Notes under the pieces: generated by a model
Databases searched by the model: none
Told to the model about the DNA's origin: nothing
What the model saw: the letters and a program-made list of their open reading frames with translations, nothing else
Assembly: GCF_023016265.1 (NCBI RefSeq)
Contig: NZ_CP095412.1
Coordinates: 2,170,001 to 2,234,000, forward strand
DNA length: 64,000 nt
Source: Blastococcus sp. PRF04-17
GTDB lineage: Bacteria; Actinomycetota; Actinomycetes; Mycobacteriales; Geodermatophilaceae
Direction: 5' to 3'
Position numbers and translations under genes: made by a program
Shown: positions 19,780 to 27,163 of the stretch, in pieces
Layout: each line of letters starts with the position of its first letter
How positions within the stretch are numbered: the first letter of the stretch is position 1

Positions 19780-20726
19780 GAGCGCTGCCTCGGGTCGAGG
19801 GCGTCGCGGAGCGCGTCGCCCATCATGATGAAGGCCATCACGGTCAGGGTGAGAACCAGGCTGGGGAAGAACACCAGGTGCGGCGCGCTGCGCAGCAGCG
19901 ACTGCCCGTTCTCGATCTGCAGGCCCCAGGAGATCGCCGGCCGCTGCAGCCCCACGCCGAGGAAGGTCAGGGTCGCCTCGGCCGCGATCAGCACCCCGAT
20001 GGTGATCGTCGTGTACACCAGCACCGGCGCCACGGCGTTGGGCAGGATGTGCCGCACCAGGATCCGCCAGCTGGAGGCGCCCATGGCCCGTGCGGCCGCG
20101 ACGTAGTCCGAGCTCTTCACCGCGATCACCTGGGAGCGCACCAGCCGCATAGCCGTCATCCAGCCGAACGCGGCGAGCGCGATCGCGACGGCGACGACGC
20201 CACGGCCGACGATGCCGCTCCGGAGGACGACGATGGCACCCAGGATGAACGGGATGGCGTAGAAGACGTCGGTCAGGCGGGCCAGCACGCTGTCGGTGAC
20301 GCCACCGAAGAAGCCGGCGACGGCCCCCACCACCACGCCGAGGACGAGGATCACCAGCACGGCGAGGAGCCCGATGATCAGCGAGTTGCGGGCGCCGTGG
20401 ACGACGTTGGCCAGGTAGTCGCAGCCCTGCTGGTCGTACCCGAACCAGTGCTGCGCCGACGGCGCCTGCTTGCTGTTGGCCAGGTCGCACGCCCGCGGGT
20501 CCGCGCCGCGGGCGAAGAAGGACGGGAAGACCGCGACGAGGAGGAACAGCCCGCCGAGGAACGCCCCGATCCAGAAGAGCACGTTGCGCCGCAGCTCGCG
20601 CCAGGCGTCGCTCCACAGACTGTTCTGCCGCTCCTTGGTCACGTCGACGTCCGGCGCCGCCAGGCCCGTCGTCGTCCCGGCGACGACCTCGTCGTGCCGG
20701 AGGTCGGCCTGCTGCCGATCAGTCAT
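19776..20726 (-). CDS. peptide ABC transporter permease (DppC/OppC type)
   Basis: Permease of 316 aa from ATG 20726, overlapping the DppB stop by 8 bases. Charged N-terminal 45 residues, first helix VLFWIGAFLGGLFLLVAVFP, periplasmic APSAQHWFGYDQQGCDYLAN, EAA-like loop AARAMGASSWRILVRHILPN and ending [16 protein letters not shown]. Its order between DppB and DppD is the canonical operon order. Confidence 0.9.
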   Translation of the reverse strand: MTDRQQADLRHDEVVAGTTTGLAAPDVDVTKERQNSLWSDAWRELRRNVLFWIGAFLGGLFLLVAVFPSFFARGADPRACDLANSKQAPSAQHWFGYDQQGCDYLANVVHGARNSLIIGLLAVLVILVLGVVVGAVAGFFGGVTDSVLARLTDVFYAIPFILGAIVVLRSGIVGRGVVAVAIALAAFGWMTAMRLVRSQVIAVKSSDYVAAARAMGASSWRILVRHILPNAVAPVLVYTTITIGVLIAAEATLTFLGVGLQRPAISWGLQIENGQSLLRSAPHLVFFPSLVLTLTVMAFIMMGDALRDALDPRQRS

Positions 20727-21642
20727 AGCGGATCCTCGGGTCGAGGACGGCGTAGAGCACGTCGACCACCAGGTTGAAGAAGATGAAGAAGAACACCATG
20801 AGGGTGACGATGCCGACCACGACGGCACCCTCCTGCGCCCGGACGGCGTCGAAGATGGCCCGACCGATGCCGGGCAGGTTGAACACCGTCTCCGTGACGA
20901 TCGCTCCGCCCATCAGCGTGCCGATGTCCGCGCCGATGAACGTGACGACGGGGATGAGGCTGTTGCGCAGCGTGTGCCGCACCACGATCGTGCGGTTGGG
21001 CAGGCCCTTGGCCCGCGCCGTCCGCACGTAGTCCGCCCGCAGGTTCTCCGCGACGCTGGTCCTCGTCAGTCGCGCCACGTAGGCCAGCGACCCGGCGGCG
21101 AGCACCAGACCGGGCAGCAGGTAGCTGTACCAGCCCTGGCTGATACCGGAGATCGGGAACCAGCCCAGCTGCAGACCGAGGAGGAACTGGGCGACGAAGG
21201 CGAGGACCAGGATCGGGATGGAGACGACGACGGTGCTCGAGACGAGCACCAGGTTGTCCATGAAGCCGTTGCGGCGGATGCCGGCGAGGACGCCGGCGAC
21301 GATGCCGATCAGCGCCTCGAACGCGATCGCGGTGACGGTCAGCCGGACCGTCACCGGCAGCCGTTGGGCGATGGTGTCCTCGACCGCGCGGCCGCGGAAG
21401 TCGGTGCCCAGGTCGCCCTGCAGCAGGTCGCCGACGTACTTCACGTACTGGACGACCAGTGGGTCGTTGAGGTTGAACTCGTCGGTCAGCGCAGCGACGA
21501 CGGCCGGGGGCAGCGCCCGGTCCCCGCCCAGCGCCCGGATCGGGTCCCCGGGGAGGGCGTACACCATCGCGAAGATCAGGAACGAGGCACCGATCAGGAC
21601 CGGGATGGCGAGCAGCAGTCGGCGAACGACGTAGCGCCCCAT
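20719..21642 (-). CDS. peptide ABC transporter permease (DppB/OppB type)
   Basis: Permease of 307 aa from ATG 21642. First helix LLLAIPVLIGASFLIFAMVY, then ALPGDPIRALGG; loop GDLLQGDLGTDFRGRAV; EAA motif TARAKGLPNRTIVVRHTLRN; ending LVVDVLYAVLDPRIRYD. It is preceded by a 158-base gap after the binding protein that contains a strong hairpin at 21723-21767. Confidence 0.9.
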   Translation of the reverse strand: MGRYVVRRLLLAIPVLIGASFLIFAMVYALPGDPIRALGGDRALPPAVVAALTDEFNLNDPLVVQYVKYVGDLLQGDLGTDFRGRAVEDTIAQRLPVTVRLTVTAIAFEALIGIVAGVLAGIRRNGFMDNLVLVSSTVVVSIPILVLAFVAQFLLGLQLGWFPISGISQGWYSYLLPGLVLAAGSLAYVARLTRTSVAENLRADYVRTARAKGLPNRTIVVRHTLRNSLIPVVTFIGADIGTLMGGAIVTETVFNLPGIGRAIFDAVRAQEGAVVVGIVTLMVFFFIFFNLVVDVLYAVLDPRIRYD

Positions 21643-21722
21643 GTCCCCCCTCTGGTTCGTGCGCGCCGGCCGGTCGGGCCGGCGCCGGGTCCATCGTGCT
21701 CCATCCCGCAGGAGCACGCGTG

Positions 21723-21767
21723 CCGCCGGGGGCGTCCGTCCTCGGTGAGGTCGGCCGCCCCCGGCGG
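21723..21767 (-). other. intercistronic hairpin between binding protein and permease genes
   Basis: Perfect 11-bp inverted repeat: arms at 21723-21733 and 21757-21767 (CCGCCGGGGGC and its complement) around a 23-base loop. It lies downstream of the substrate-binding gene stop (21801) and upstream of the DppB start (21642). By analogy with other binding-protein importers, it could end or protect part of the transcript so that the binding protein is made in excess over the membrane parts. Confidence 0.6.
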
Positions 21768-21800
21768 ATGGTGCGGAGTGGTACGGGTCCTGCTACCTGG

Positions 21801-23465
21801 TCAGCCGATGACCCGCACGGCCGCGGCGTCGATGCGACCGAAGGCGTCGATGATCACGTTCTCGACCTTCTCCGAGTGCGCACCGATGTTGACGCGGTAC
21901 CAGAGCGGCGCGGACGGCATGTCCTGGATCAGCAGGTCCTCCGCGGCCTGGTAGGCAGCGATGGCGTCCTCGTCGTTGTCGGCGCCGTTGCCCTCACGGA
22001 TGAGGTCGTCGAACTCCGGGTTGCCGTAGAAGGTCGTGTTCGACCCCGCCGGCGCCTGGGCGCTGGTGGCGTACAGCGGGCCGAGGAAGTTCTCGGCGAC
22101 CGGGTAGTCCATGATCCAGCCCTCGCGGAACGGGCCGGTCATCCCCTTCGCGTCGCGCAGCGGGAGGTACTCCGAGAAGTCCAGCTCCATCCGCAGCACG
22201 TACTCGACGCCGAGGTTGGTGCGGAGCTGATTGCCCATCGCCTCCATCCACGCCTCGTGGCCGGCACCACCGTTGGACCACAGCTCGATCGGCTGGGTCC
22301 GGTCGAAGCCCGCCTCGTCGAGCAGGGCGTTGGCCTCGTCGACGTTCAGCTCGCAGACGTCGCAGGCGTCGTCCCGGTGGCCGGCGACGACCGGGTTGAT
22401 GAACGACGTCGCCGGCTGGCGGGTGCCGCTGAAGATGGCCTCCGTGATCGCCTCGCGGTCGATCCCCATCGAGATGGCGCGACGGACCCGCGGGTCGGAG
22501 TAGCGCTCGTCGTAGGTCGGGAACCCGAGCGAGGTGATGTCGCCCTGCACGGTCTCGATGGCCCGGTCACCGAACTCGTCCTCGGCCGACGGGATGGCGT
22601 CCGGCGGCAGCGTGTCGATGATGTCGAGGTTGCCGCCCTGCAGGTCGGTGTAGGCGGTCTCCAGCTCGGCGTAGACCGCGTAGGTGACCTCGTCGGCGTT
22701 GGCCTTGTCCTCGCCGGCGTAGTCGTCGTAGCGGGTGAGGGTGATGCCCTGCCCGGGGACGAACGGCTCCTCGGCCTGGAACGGGCCGTTGCCGATCGGC
22801 TGCTCGCCGAAGCCCTCGGGGTCGTCGAAGAACGCCTCGGGAAGCGGGAAGAAGGCGGTGTAGCCCACGGTGGTCGGCCACTGGGCGTACGGCGCGTCCA
22901 GTTCGACCTCGAAGGTGAGGTCGTCGACGACGCGCAGGCCGCTCATCTCGGTGGCGGCCGGGTCGCCGATCGGGTTGTCCTCGGCGTCGGTCGGCGCCTG
23001 CAGGTCGGCGTACCCGACGACGTGGTTGAAGAAGTAGCTGTTGCCCTGGGCGTTCGGGCTGTACGCGGTGTAGTTCCACGCGTCGACGAAGGACTGCGCG
23101 GTCACCGGGCTGCCGTCGTGGAACGTCCAGCCGTCGTTGAGCGTGACGGTCCAGGTCGTGGCGTCGTCGGACTCGATCGACTCGGCGACACCGTTGAAGG
23201 TCGGCTCGTTGGTCTCGGGGTCGTACTGCACGAGCCCGGTGAAGAGCGAGTCGACGACCTGGCCGCCCTCGGTCTCGTTGGTGTTGCCGGGGACGAGCGG
23301 GTTCTCGGGCTCGCCGATGTAGATGCTGAACGAGCCGCCGCTCTGCGCGGTGGGGTCGCCGCCCTCGCCGCCGGTGTCCTCGTCGCTGCCACCACAGGCA
23401 GTCATCAGCATCGCGGCGGCGACGGCCGTCGCCACGAGCGAACTGCTCCGCTTGGTCAACTTCAC
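21801..23465 (-). CDS. peptide ABC transporter substrate-binding lipoprotein (family 5)
   Basis: 554-aa binding protein, first gene of the second importer. GTG 23465 is preferred over TTG 23471 because GGGAGG sits 8 bases before the GTG. Signal peptide with lipobox (AAMLMTACGGS) and acidic Gly-rich linker. Family 5 features: FTGLVQYDPETNEPTFNG, DGWTFHDGSPVTAQSF, PIGNGPFQAEEPFVPGQGI, DPRVRRAISMGIDREAI. An internal pair DDACDVCELNVDEAN could form a disulfide. Delivers peptides to the DppBCDF set at 17.7-21.6 kb. Confidence 0.9.
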   Translation of the reverse strand: MKLTKRSSSLVATAVAAAMLMTACGGSDEDTGGEGGDPTAQSGGSFSIYIGEPENPLVPGNTNETEGGQVVDSLFTGLVQYDPETNEPTFNGVAESIESDDATTWTVTLNDGWTFHDGSPVTAQSFVDAWNYTAYSPNAQGNSYFFNHVVGYADLQAPTDAEDNPIGDPAATEMSGLRVVDDLTFEVELDAPYAQWPTTVGYTAFFPLPEAFFDDPEGFGEQPIGNGPFQAEEPFVPGQGITLTRYDDYAGEDKANADEVTYAVYAELETAYTDLQGGNLDIIDTLPPDAIPSAEDEFGDRAIETVQGDITSLGFPTYDERYSDPRVRRAISMGIDREAITEAIFSGTRQPATSFINPVVAGHRDDACDVCELNVDEANALLDEAGFDRTQPIELWSNGGAGHEAWMEAMGNQLRTNLGVEYVLRMELDFSEYLPLRDAKGMTGPFREGWIMDYPVAENFLGPLYATSAQAPAGSNTTFYGNPEFDDLIREGNGADNDEDAIAAYQAAEDLLIQDMPSAPLWYRVNIGAHSEKVENVIIDAFGRIDAAAVRVIG

Positions 23466-23829
23466 GTGCAATGCCTCCCTCGACCCGCACGTCGGCGGGG
23501 GGAACGGACAGGATTCCGCCCGCGGCCATCGGGCCGACGGGCGTCTGATCGATCACGAGCAGGTCCACACCAGGGACGCCTCGGTCCCTCGTCGGGACGG
23601 TGTGAACCCTAGGCAGCCATCGGAAGGCCCGACCACGAAGGTCATCGAATTGTGACTAAAGCTCACGAACCGCCGCGCAACCGTAACTTCCACACCCGGA
23701 GAGGCGTGCAGGGGTCACGCGATTCCGCCGGCAGGGCCCGAAGACCGCAGGCCTTCCGGGGACAGGGTTCGGCCGGCCGGGCCCCGGGTAACGGTGTGCG
23801 GACACGTGTTCCGAGACCAGGAGGCAGCC
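23466..23829. other. intergenic region between importer operon and csbD
   Basis: No credible gene. It must hold the minus-strand promoter of the importer operon (the patch around 23,640-23,690 is richer in A+T than its surroundings) and the plus-strand csbD promoter described separately. I could not define operators. Confidence 0.5.
23767..23791 (+). promoter_or_regulatory. SigB-type stress promoter of csbD
   Basis: GTTCG at 23767-23771, exactly 14 bases, then GGGTAA at 23786-23791. This fits the general-stress sigma factor (SigB/SigF/SigH type) consensus GTTTN-14/15-GGGTAT of Gram-positive bacteria. It ends 38 bases before the csbD ATG. CsbD in Bacillus subtilis belongs to the SigB regulon, which supports the call. 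Confidence 0.6.
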
Positions 23830-24000
23830 ATGAGCGGCGAGGACAAGGCCAACAACAAGATGGAGGAGCTCGGCGGCAAGGCCAAGGAGGCCCTGGGCAA
23901 CGCGACGAACGACCGCGACCTGCAGGCCGCCGGCCAGAAGGACCAGACGAAGAGCAACCTCAAGCAGGCCGGCGAGAAGGTCAAGGACGCCTTCAAGTAG
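23830..24000 (+). CDS. csbD: CsbD-family stress protein
   Basis: Small hydrophilic 56-aa protein starting MSGEDKANNKMEELGGKAKE and containing TNDRDLQAAGQKDQTKSNL and KQAGEKVKDAFK, the two conserved halves of CsbD. The ATG at 23830 is chosen because AGGAGG lies 5-10 bases upstream and the conserved domain begins there. Abundant under general stress in related organisms; biochemical role unknown. It sits 38 bases after a SigB-like promoter and before a palindrome pair that may end transcription. Confidence 0.9.
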   Translation: MSGEDKANNKMEELGGKAKEALGNATNDRDLQAAGQKDQTKSNLKQAGEKVKDAFK

Positions 24001-24010
24001 GCCCTCTCCC

Positions 24011-24067
24011 CGCTTTCGGTACAGAAAGCGACGGTCCGCGTCCCGGCTTTCGGTACGGAAGGCCGGG
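24011..24067. repeat. paired palindromic repeats, left module
   Basis: Two palindromes with central GTAC: CGCTTTCGGTACAGAAAGCG at 24011-24030 and a less perfect one at 24042-24067 (arms CCCGGC.TTC / GGAAGGCCGGG). The GTAC centres are 34 bases apart. They lie in the convergent gap between csbD and the endonuclease gene. Each can fold into a 7-8 bp stem with a GTAC loop, so they could act as a bidirectional terminator. Confidence 0.75.
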
Positions 24068-24084
24068 ACGCGGTCGACGTGCGC

Positions 24085-24984
24085 TCAGCGCAGGCCGAGA
24101 AGCGCACGGATGCGTGCGACCACTGCGTCCAGGTCCCGCAGGTCGGCAGCACTCAGCCGGATCACTCGCCACCCTGCCGCCACCAAGCGCGCGTATCTCC
24201 GGTCGTCCTGCTGGATCTGGAGCTCTTCGAAGTGGTGTGCGCCCTCGTACTCCACGATGAGCCGCGCGTCCGGCCACGCCAGGTCGACCCGGCCGAGGAA
24301 CACGTCTCCGTCCATCACCACGTGCTGCGGAACGGGCACGGGAAGCCCGGCCCGGACGCACGCCACGCGGACCAGCGACTCGGGCCGGCTCTGACTGCGC
24401 CCGTCGACGAGTGAGGTGACTGTCGCGAAGCGTCGTGCTCCCCACGCACCCCGCCGCGCTCGTCCCAGGCGATCCAGCGAGCGGGCGTCGACATGGCCGG
24501 CGTGTGTCATGGCGTCGAGCAGCGCCACCGCGGTCGGGATCGACTCCTGGGTCGCGACCTCCCACGCCGTCCGCAGAGGGGAGGTGAGCCGGACGTGCTC
24601 GCGCGCGTCATCGATCGTGACCACTTCCGCAGGGCCCACACCCGTTCGGTGCACCCGGATGCCCCGGGGCCCCCTCCAAGCCGATTCGGGCGGTACCACG
24701 ACGAGCACCGATTCCTGCGGCCCGGCGAACGGGGCGTCGTACCAGGCAGCAGCGGACCGGCCGCCCAGCACGGCATCGGGCGGCATGACCAGCATCGCGC
24801 CACGGGCGTGGAGACGGTGGTCCGCCCGCAGGCCCGGGTCCGCGTACACGTTCTGGAAGAGGCGGCGATAGAGCCCCGACTGCAGCTGGGCCCGGGTGAC
24901 GGCTCCGGCCGCGACGGCGTGCGAACCGAGGAAGATCCCGCCGAGCACCTGCGGTGGACGTCTCACGCTCGCAGCGTGGCTCAT
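24085..24984 (-). CDS. AbiEi-like / Vsr-DUF559 endonuclease-domain protein
   Basis: 299 aa from ATG 24984. The N-terminal third resembles the AbiEi-like winged helix common in actinobacteria (GAVTRAQLQSGLYRRLFQNV; MPPDAVLGGRSAAAWYDA). The C-terminal part, about residues 230-299, resembles a Vsr/DUF559 PD-(D/E)XK nuclease (FLGRVDLAWPDARLIVEYEG, then LVAAGWRVIRLSAADL), where the Asp and the Glu of VEYEG would be catalytic. The biological role of these widespread paralogues is unknown; proposals include antitoxin-like regulation or DNA repair. It is a single gene between two palindrome modules (24011-24067 and 25031-25081), an unusual symmetrical setting. Confidence 0.75.
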   Translation of the reverse strand: MSHAASVRRPPQVLGGIFLGSHAVAAGAVTRAQLQSGLYRRLFQNVYADPGLRADHRLHARGAMLVMPPDAVLGGRSAAAWYDAPFAGPQESVLVVVPPESAWRGPRGIRVHRTGVGPAEVVTIDDAREHVRLTSPLRTAWEVATQESIPTAVALLDAMTHAGHVDARSLDRLGRARRGAWGARRFATVTSLVDGRSQSRPESLVRVACVRAGLPVPVPQHVVMDGDVFLGRVDLAWPDARLIVEYEGAHHFEELQIQQDDRRYARLVAAGWRVIRLSAADLRDLDAVVARIRALLGLR

Positions 24985-25030
24985 GGCGCCGTCCGGAGCC
25001 CCCGTCGTCCACAGGGACCCGCACCCTCGA

Positions 25031-25081
25031 GCTTTCTGTACCGAAAGCCGGGCCGTCCCCTGCGCTTTCGGTACAGAAAGC
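25031..25081. repeat. paired palindromic repeats, right module
   Basis: GCTTTCTGTACCGAAAGC at 25031-25048 and GCTTTCGGTACAGAAAGC at 25064-25081, with GTAC centres 33 bases apart. Read on the other strand, the pair mirrors the left module at 24011-24067 in motif and spacing. It lies between the NUDIX gene end and the upstream region of the endonuclease gene, where it could end NUDIX transcription. Confidence 0.75.
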
Positions 25082-25092
25082 GGGGTGGCGGG

Positions 25093-25848
25093 TCAGGGTC
25101 GGTGGAGGAGGGCCTGGACCGCGGGGAGGAGCGGGCGGTCGGCCGGGATCCAGTCGAGGTCGTCGAGCTCGACGCCGGCCAGCCAGCGCAGCTGCGCGTG
25201 CTCGCGCGCGGACGGCCGGTCGCCGCCCCCGAGCCGCGCCGACCAGACCCGCAGCGTCGACACGCCCGGCTCCCCGCCACCGACGACGCCGTCCAGGAGA
25301 ACCTCGCCGAGGAACTCCCCCGGCTCGATCACCACACCGAGTTCCTCGCCGATCTCCCGGACCAGCGCCGACAGGTCGGACTCCCCCGGCTCGACCTTGC
25401 CGCCGGGGAACTCCCAGCAGCCGTCGTACGGGCCGCCGGAACGCTGCGCGACGAGCACCCGCTCGCCGTCGACGATGGCCGCCCCGACCACCTGGACGAC
25501 GTCGAGCGCAGCCCGGGCCGCCGCGGCCGCGTAGGCGTCGAGGTGGGCGCGCATCGCGCGAGCCACCCGCCGGCGGAGGAGCGGGTCGGCGGCGACGGCG
25601 AGGACGGCGGGCAGGCCGGAGTTCCACTCGACCTGCTCGTCGACCCGGGTGCCCTCCCCCGTCGCGGAGAAGGTCCGGCTGTGGATGACCCGGCCGCGGC
25701 CGACCGGGGCGGAGTACACGTCGCGTGCCGGGCGCGCCGACTCGACCTCCTCCAGCGGTACCGGCCAGGGCCGCCCGAGGGCGCGCGCCACGTCGAAGGC
25801 GACGGTCAGCGGCGCCTCCACCATCGTGGTGAAACACAGGCGGAACAC
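25093..25848 (-). CDS. SRPBCC-NUDIX fusion hydrolase
   Basis: About 251 aa from GTG 25848; ATG 25824 is an alternative. Residues 1-115 look like an SRPBCC/polyketide-cyclase-like beta-barrel (FTTMVEAPLTVAFDVAR, SRTFSATGEGTRVDEQVEW, ARAMRAHLDAYAAAA). Residues 120-251 are a MutT-like NUDIX domain (VVGAAIVDGERVLVAQRS; GGKVEPGESDLSALVRE with IGEELGV matches GX5EX7REUXEEXGU). It probably hydrolyses an oxidised or surplus nucleoside diphosphate derivative. It starts back-to-back with the Rrf2 gene, so promoters may overlap. Confidence 0.75.
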   Translation of the reverse strand: MFRLCFTTMVEAPLTVAFDVARALGRPWPVPLEEVESARPARDVYSAPVGRGRVIHSRTFSATGEGTRVDEQVEWNSGLPAVLAVAADPLLRRRVARAMRAHLDAYAAAAARAALDVVQVVGAAIVDGERVLVAQRSGGPYDGCWEFPGGKVEPGESDLSALVREIGEELGVVIEPGEFLGEVLLDGVVGGGEPGVSTLRVWSARLGGGDRPSAREHAQLRWLAGVELDDLDWIPADRPLLPAVQALLHRP

Positions 25849-25882
25849 CGTTCCAGCCTCCCAGACCAGGCACGATGACCCC

Positions 25883-26359
25883 GTGCGCATCACTGCCCGG
25901 GTCGACTACGCGGTCCGAGCGGCCCTCGAGCTGGCCGCCGCGGCCCCCGACAGCCTCACCGCCGAGCGCATCGCCACCGCGCAGGGCATCCCGGCCCGGT
26001 TCCTGCAGTCGATCCTCGGGGACCTCCAGCACGCCCGGCTGGTGACCAGCCAGCGCGGGCGCGAGGGCGGCTACCGGCTCGCCCTGCCCCCCTCGGAGAT
26101 CTCCATCGCCCGGGTCATGCGCGTGGAGCAGGGGTTCCTCGCCGAGGTGCAGGGCAAGCGCCCCGAGGACGTCGAGTACCCCGGCAACGCGGCGACACTG
26201 GCCAGCGTGTGGGTCGCCGCCCGCGAGACCTATCGCCGGGTCCTGGAGGAGGTCACGCTCGCCGACGTCGTGGCCGGCAAGCTGCCCGACCACGTCGCCG
26301 AGCTCGTGGAGCTGGAGAGCGCCTGGCGCTCTTTCGGGGACGACGGCCCGACCGGCTGA
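25883..26359 (+). CDS. Rrf2-family transcriptional regulator without cysteines
   Basis: 158-aa winged-helix repressor (GTG start). RITARVDYAVRAALELAAA and AQGIPARFLQSILGDLQ, then SQRGREGGYRLALP, are the Rrf2 DNA-binding region and wing. The protein has no cysteine at all, so it cannot hold the Fe-S cluster of IscR or NsrR. It resembles CymR-type members that sense cysteine supply through another protein. It is followed by cysC (31 bases after the stop) and the sulfur leader peptide, which supports a role in sulfur control; this is inference. Confidence 0.8.
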   Translation: MRITARVDYAVRAALELAAAAPDSLTAERIATAQGIPARFLQSILGDLQHARLVTSQRGREGGYRLALPPSEISIARVMRVEQGFLAEVQGKRPEDVEYPGNAATLASVWVAARETYRRVLEEVTLADVVAGKLPDHVAELVELESAWRSFGDDGPTG

Positions 26360-26390
26360 CCCGCCACCGCGTTTTGGAACACTGGGCGCC

Positions 26391-26915
26391 ATGTCGAGCA
26401 GCGGCGTCACCGTCTTCCTGACCGGGCTGTCGGGTGCGGGCAAGTCGACGATCGCCGACGCGCTGGTCGCCCAGCTGGAGGCGGAGGGCCGGCAGGTGAC
26501 GGTGCTGGACGGCGACGTCGTGCGCACGCACCTGTCCAGCGAGCTGACGTTCTCCCGGGAGCACCGCGACCTGAACATCGCGCGGATCGGGTGGGTCGCC
26601 GGCGAGATCGTGCGCCACGGCGGCACCGTCGTGGTCGCGGCGATCGCCCCCTACGAGGCGGCGCGGGAACAGGCCCGGGCGCTGGTCGAGGAGCACGGCC
26701 GGTTCGTCCTGGTCCACCTGGCGACGCCGCTCGAGGTGTGCGAGCAGCGCGACGTGAAGGGCCTCTACGCCAAGGCCCGCGCCGGTGAGATTCCGGAGTT
26801 CACAGGGGTGAGCGACCCCTACGAGCCGCCGTCCCGGGCGGAGGTGGTCGTCGACACGTCGGTCGTCCCGCTCGAGGAGTCGGTGGCCCGCATCCGCGCG
26901 GCCATGACCGCCTGA
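26391..26915 (+). CDS. cysC: adenylylsulfate kinase CysC
   Basis: APS kinase of 174 aa that phosphorylates adenosine-5'-phosphosulfate to PAPS. P-loop GLSGAGKSTIADAL at residues 12-25, VLDGDVVRTHLSSELTFS, REHRDLNIARIGWVA, and the FVLVHLATPLEVCEQRDVKG and LYAKARAGEIPEFTGV stretches typical of CysC. Full length. It sits just before the leader peptide and reductase genes. PAPS is not needed by the APS-type reductase encoded downstream, so it may feed sulfotransferases or be a branch point. Confidence 0.93.
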   Translation: MSSSGVTVFLTGLSGAGKSTIADALVAQLEAEGRQVTVLDGDVVRTHLSSELTFSREHRDLNIARIGWVAGEIVRHGGTVVVAAIAPYEAAREQARALVEEHGRFVLVHLATPLEVCEQRDVKGLYAKARAGEIPEFTGVSDPYEPPSRAEVVVDTSVVPLEESVARIRAAMTA

Positions 26916-26972
26916 GCCGACTGTCTCCTGGGTCACACCGACGCAGGGCCCGTCGTGTGGGACCATCGACCG

Positions 26973-27059
26973 GTGACCGATGCCGGCAGCCTGCTCGTGG
27001 CGCGGCTGCACATCGACCTGGCGCTGGTGTCCAGCGCCGCCTGTCCCGCTCAGCGCTGA
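26973..27059 (+). CDS. cysteine-type regulatory leader peptide
   Basis: Tiny 28-aa ORF, GTG start: VTDAGSLLVARLHIDLAL then VSSAACPAQR. It matches the pattern of actinobacterial putative leader peptides (LV..RHIDL.RV.SA.C) found before sulfur genes; the motif is from memory, not a search. The late Cys codon would let translation sense cysteinyl-tRNA supply and adjust expression of the reductase gene 105 bases downstream (attenuation-like control). No other gene fits in the cysC-reductase gap. Confidence 0.7.
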   Translation: MTDAGSLLVARLHIDLALVSSAACPAQR

Positions 27060-27163
27060 GCCCGGTCCCCGGCGCAGCCCCCGCTGCCCTCCCCCGATCT
27101 GCAGCGCCTCCCCCAGTCCGGCCGAGCGCCGCAGGGGTCGGTGAGCGCAGGAAGAAGCACGAC

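Noticed and set aside
21696-23612. 638-codon plus-strand ORF opposite the second binding protein
   Set aside because: Only Val/Asp/Arg-rich low-information sequence; the minus strand encodes a complete lipoprotein.
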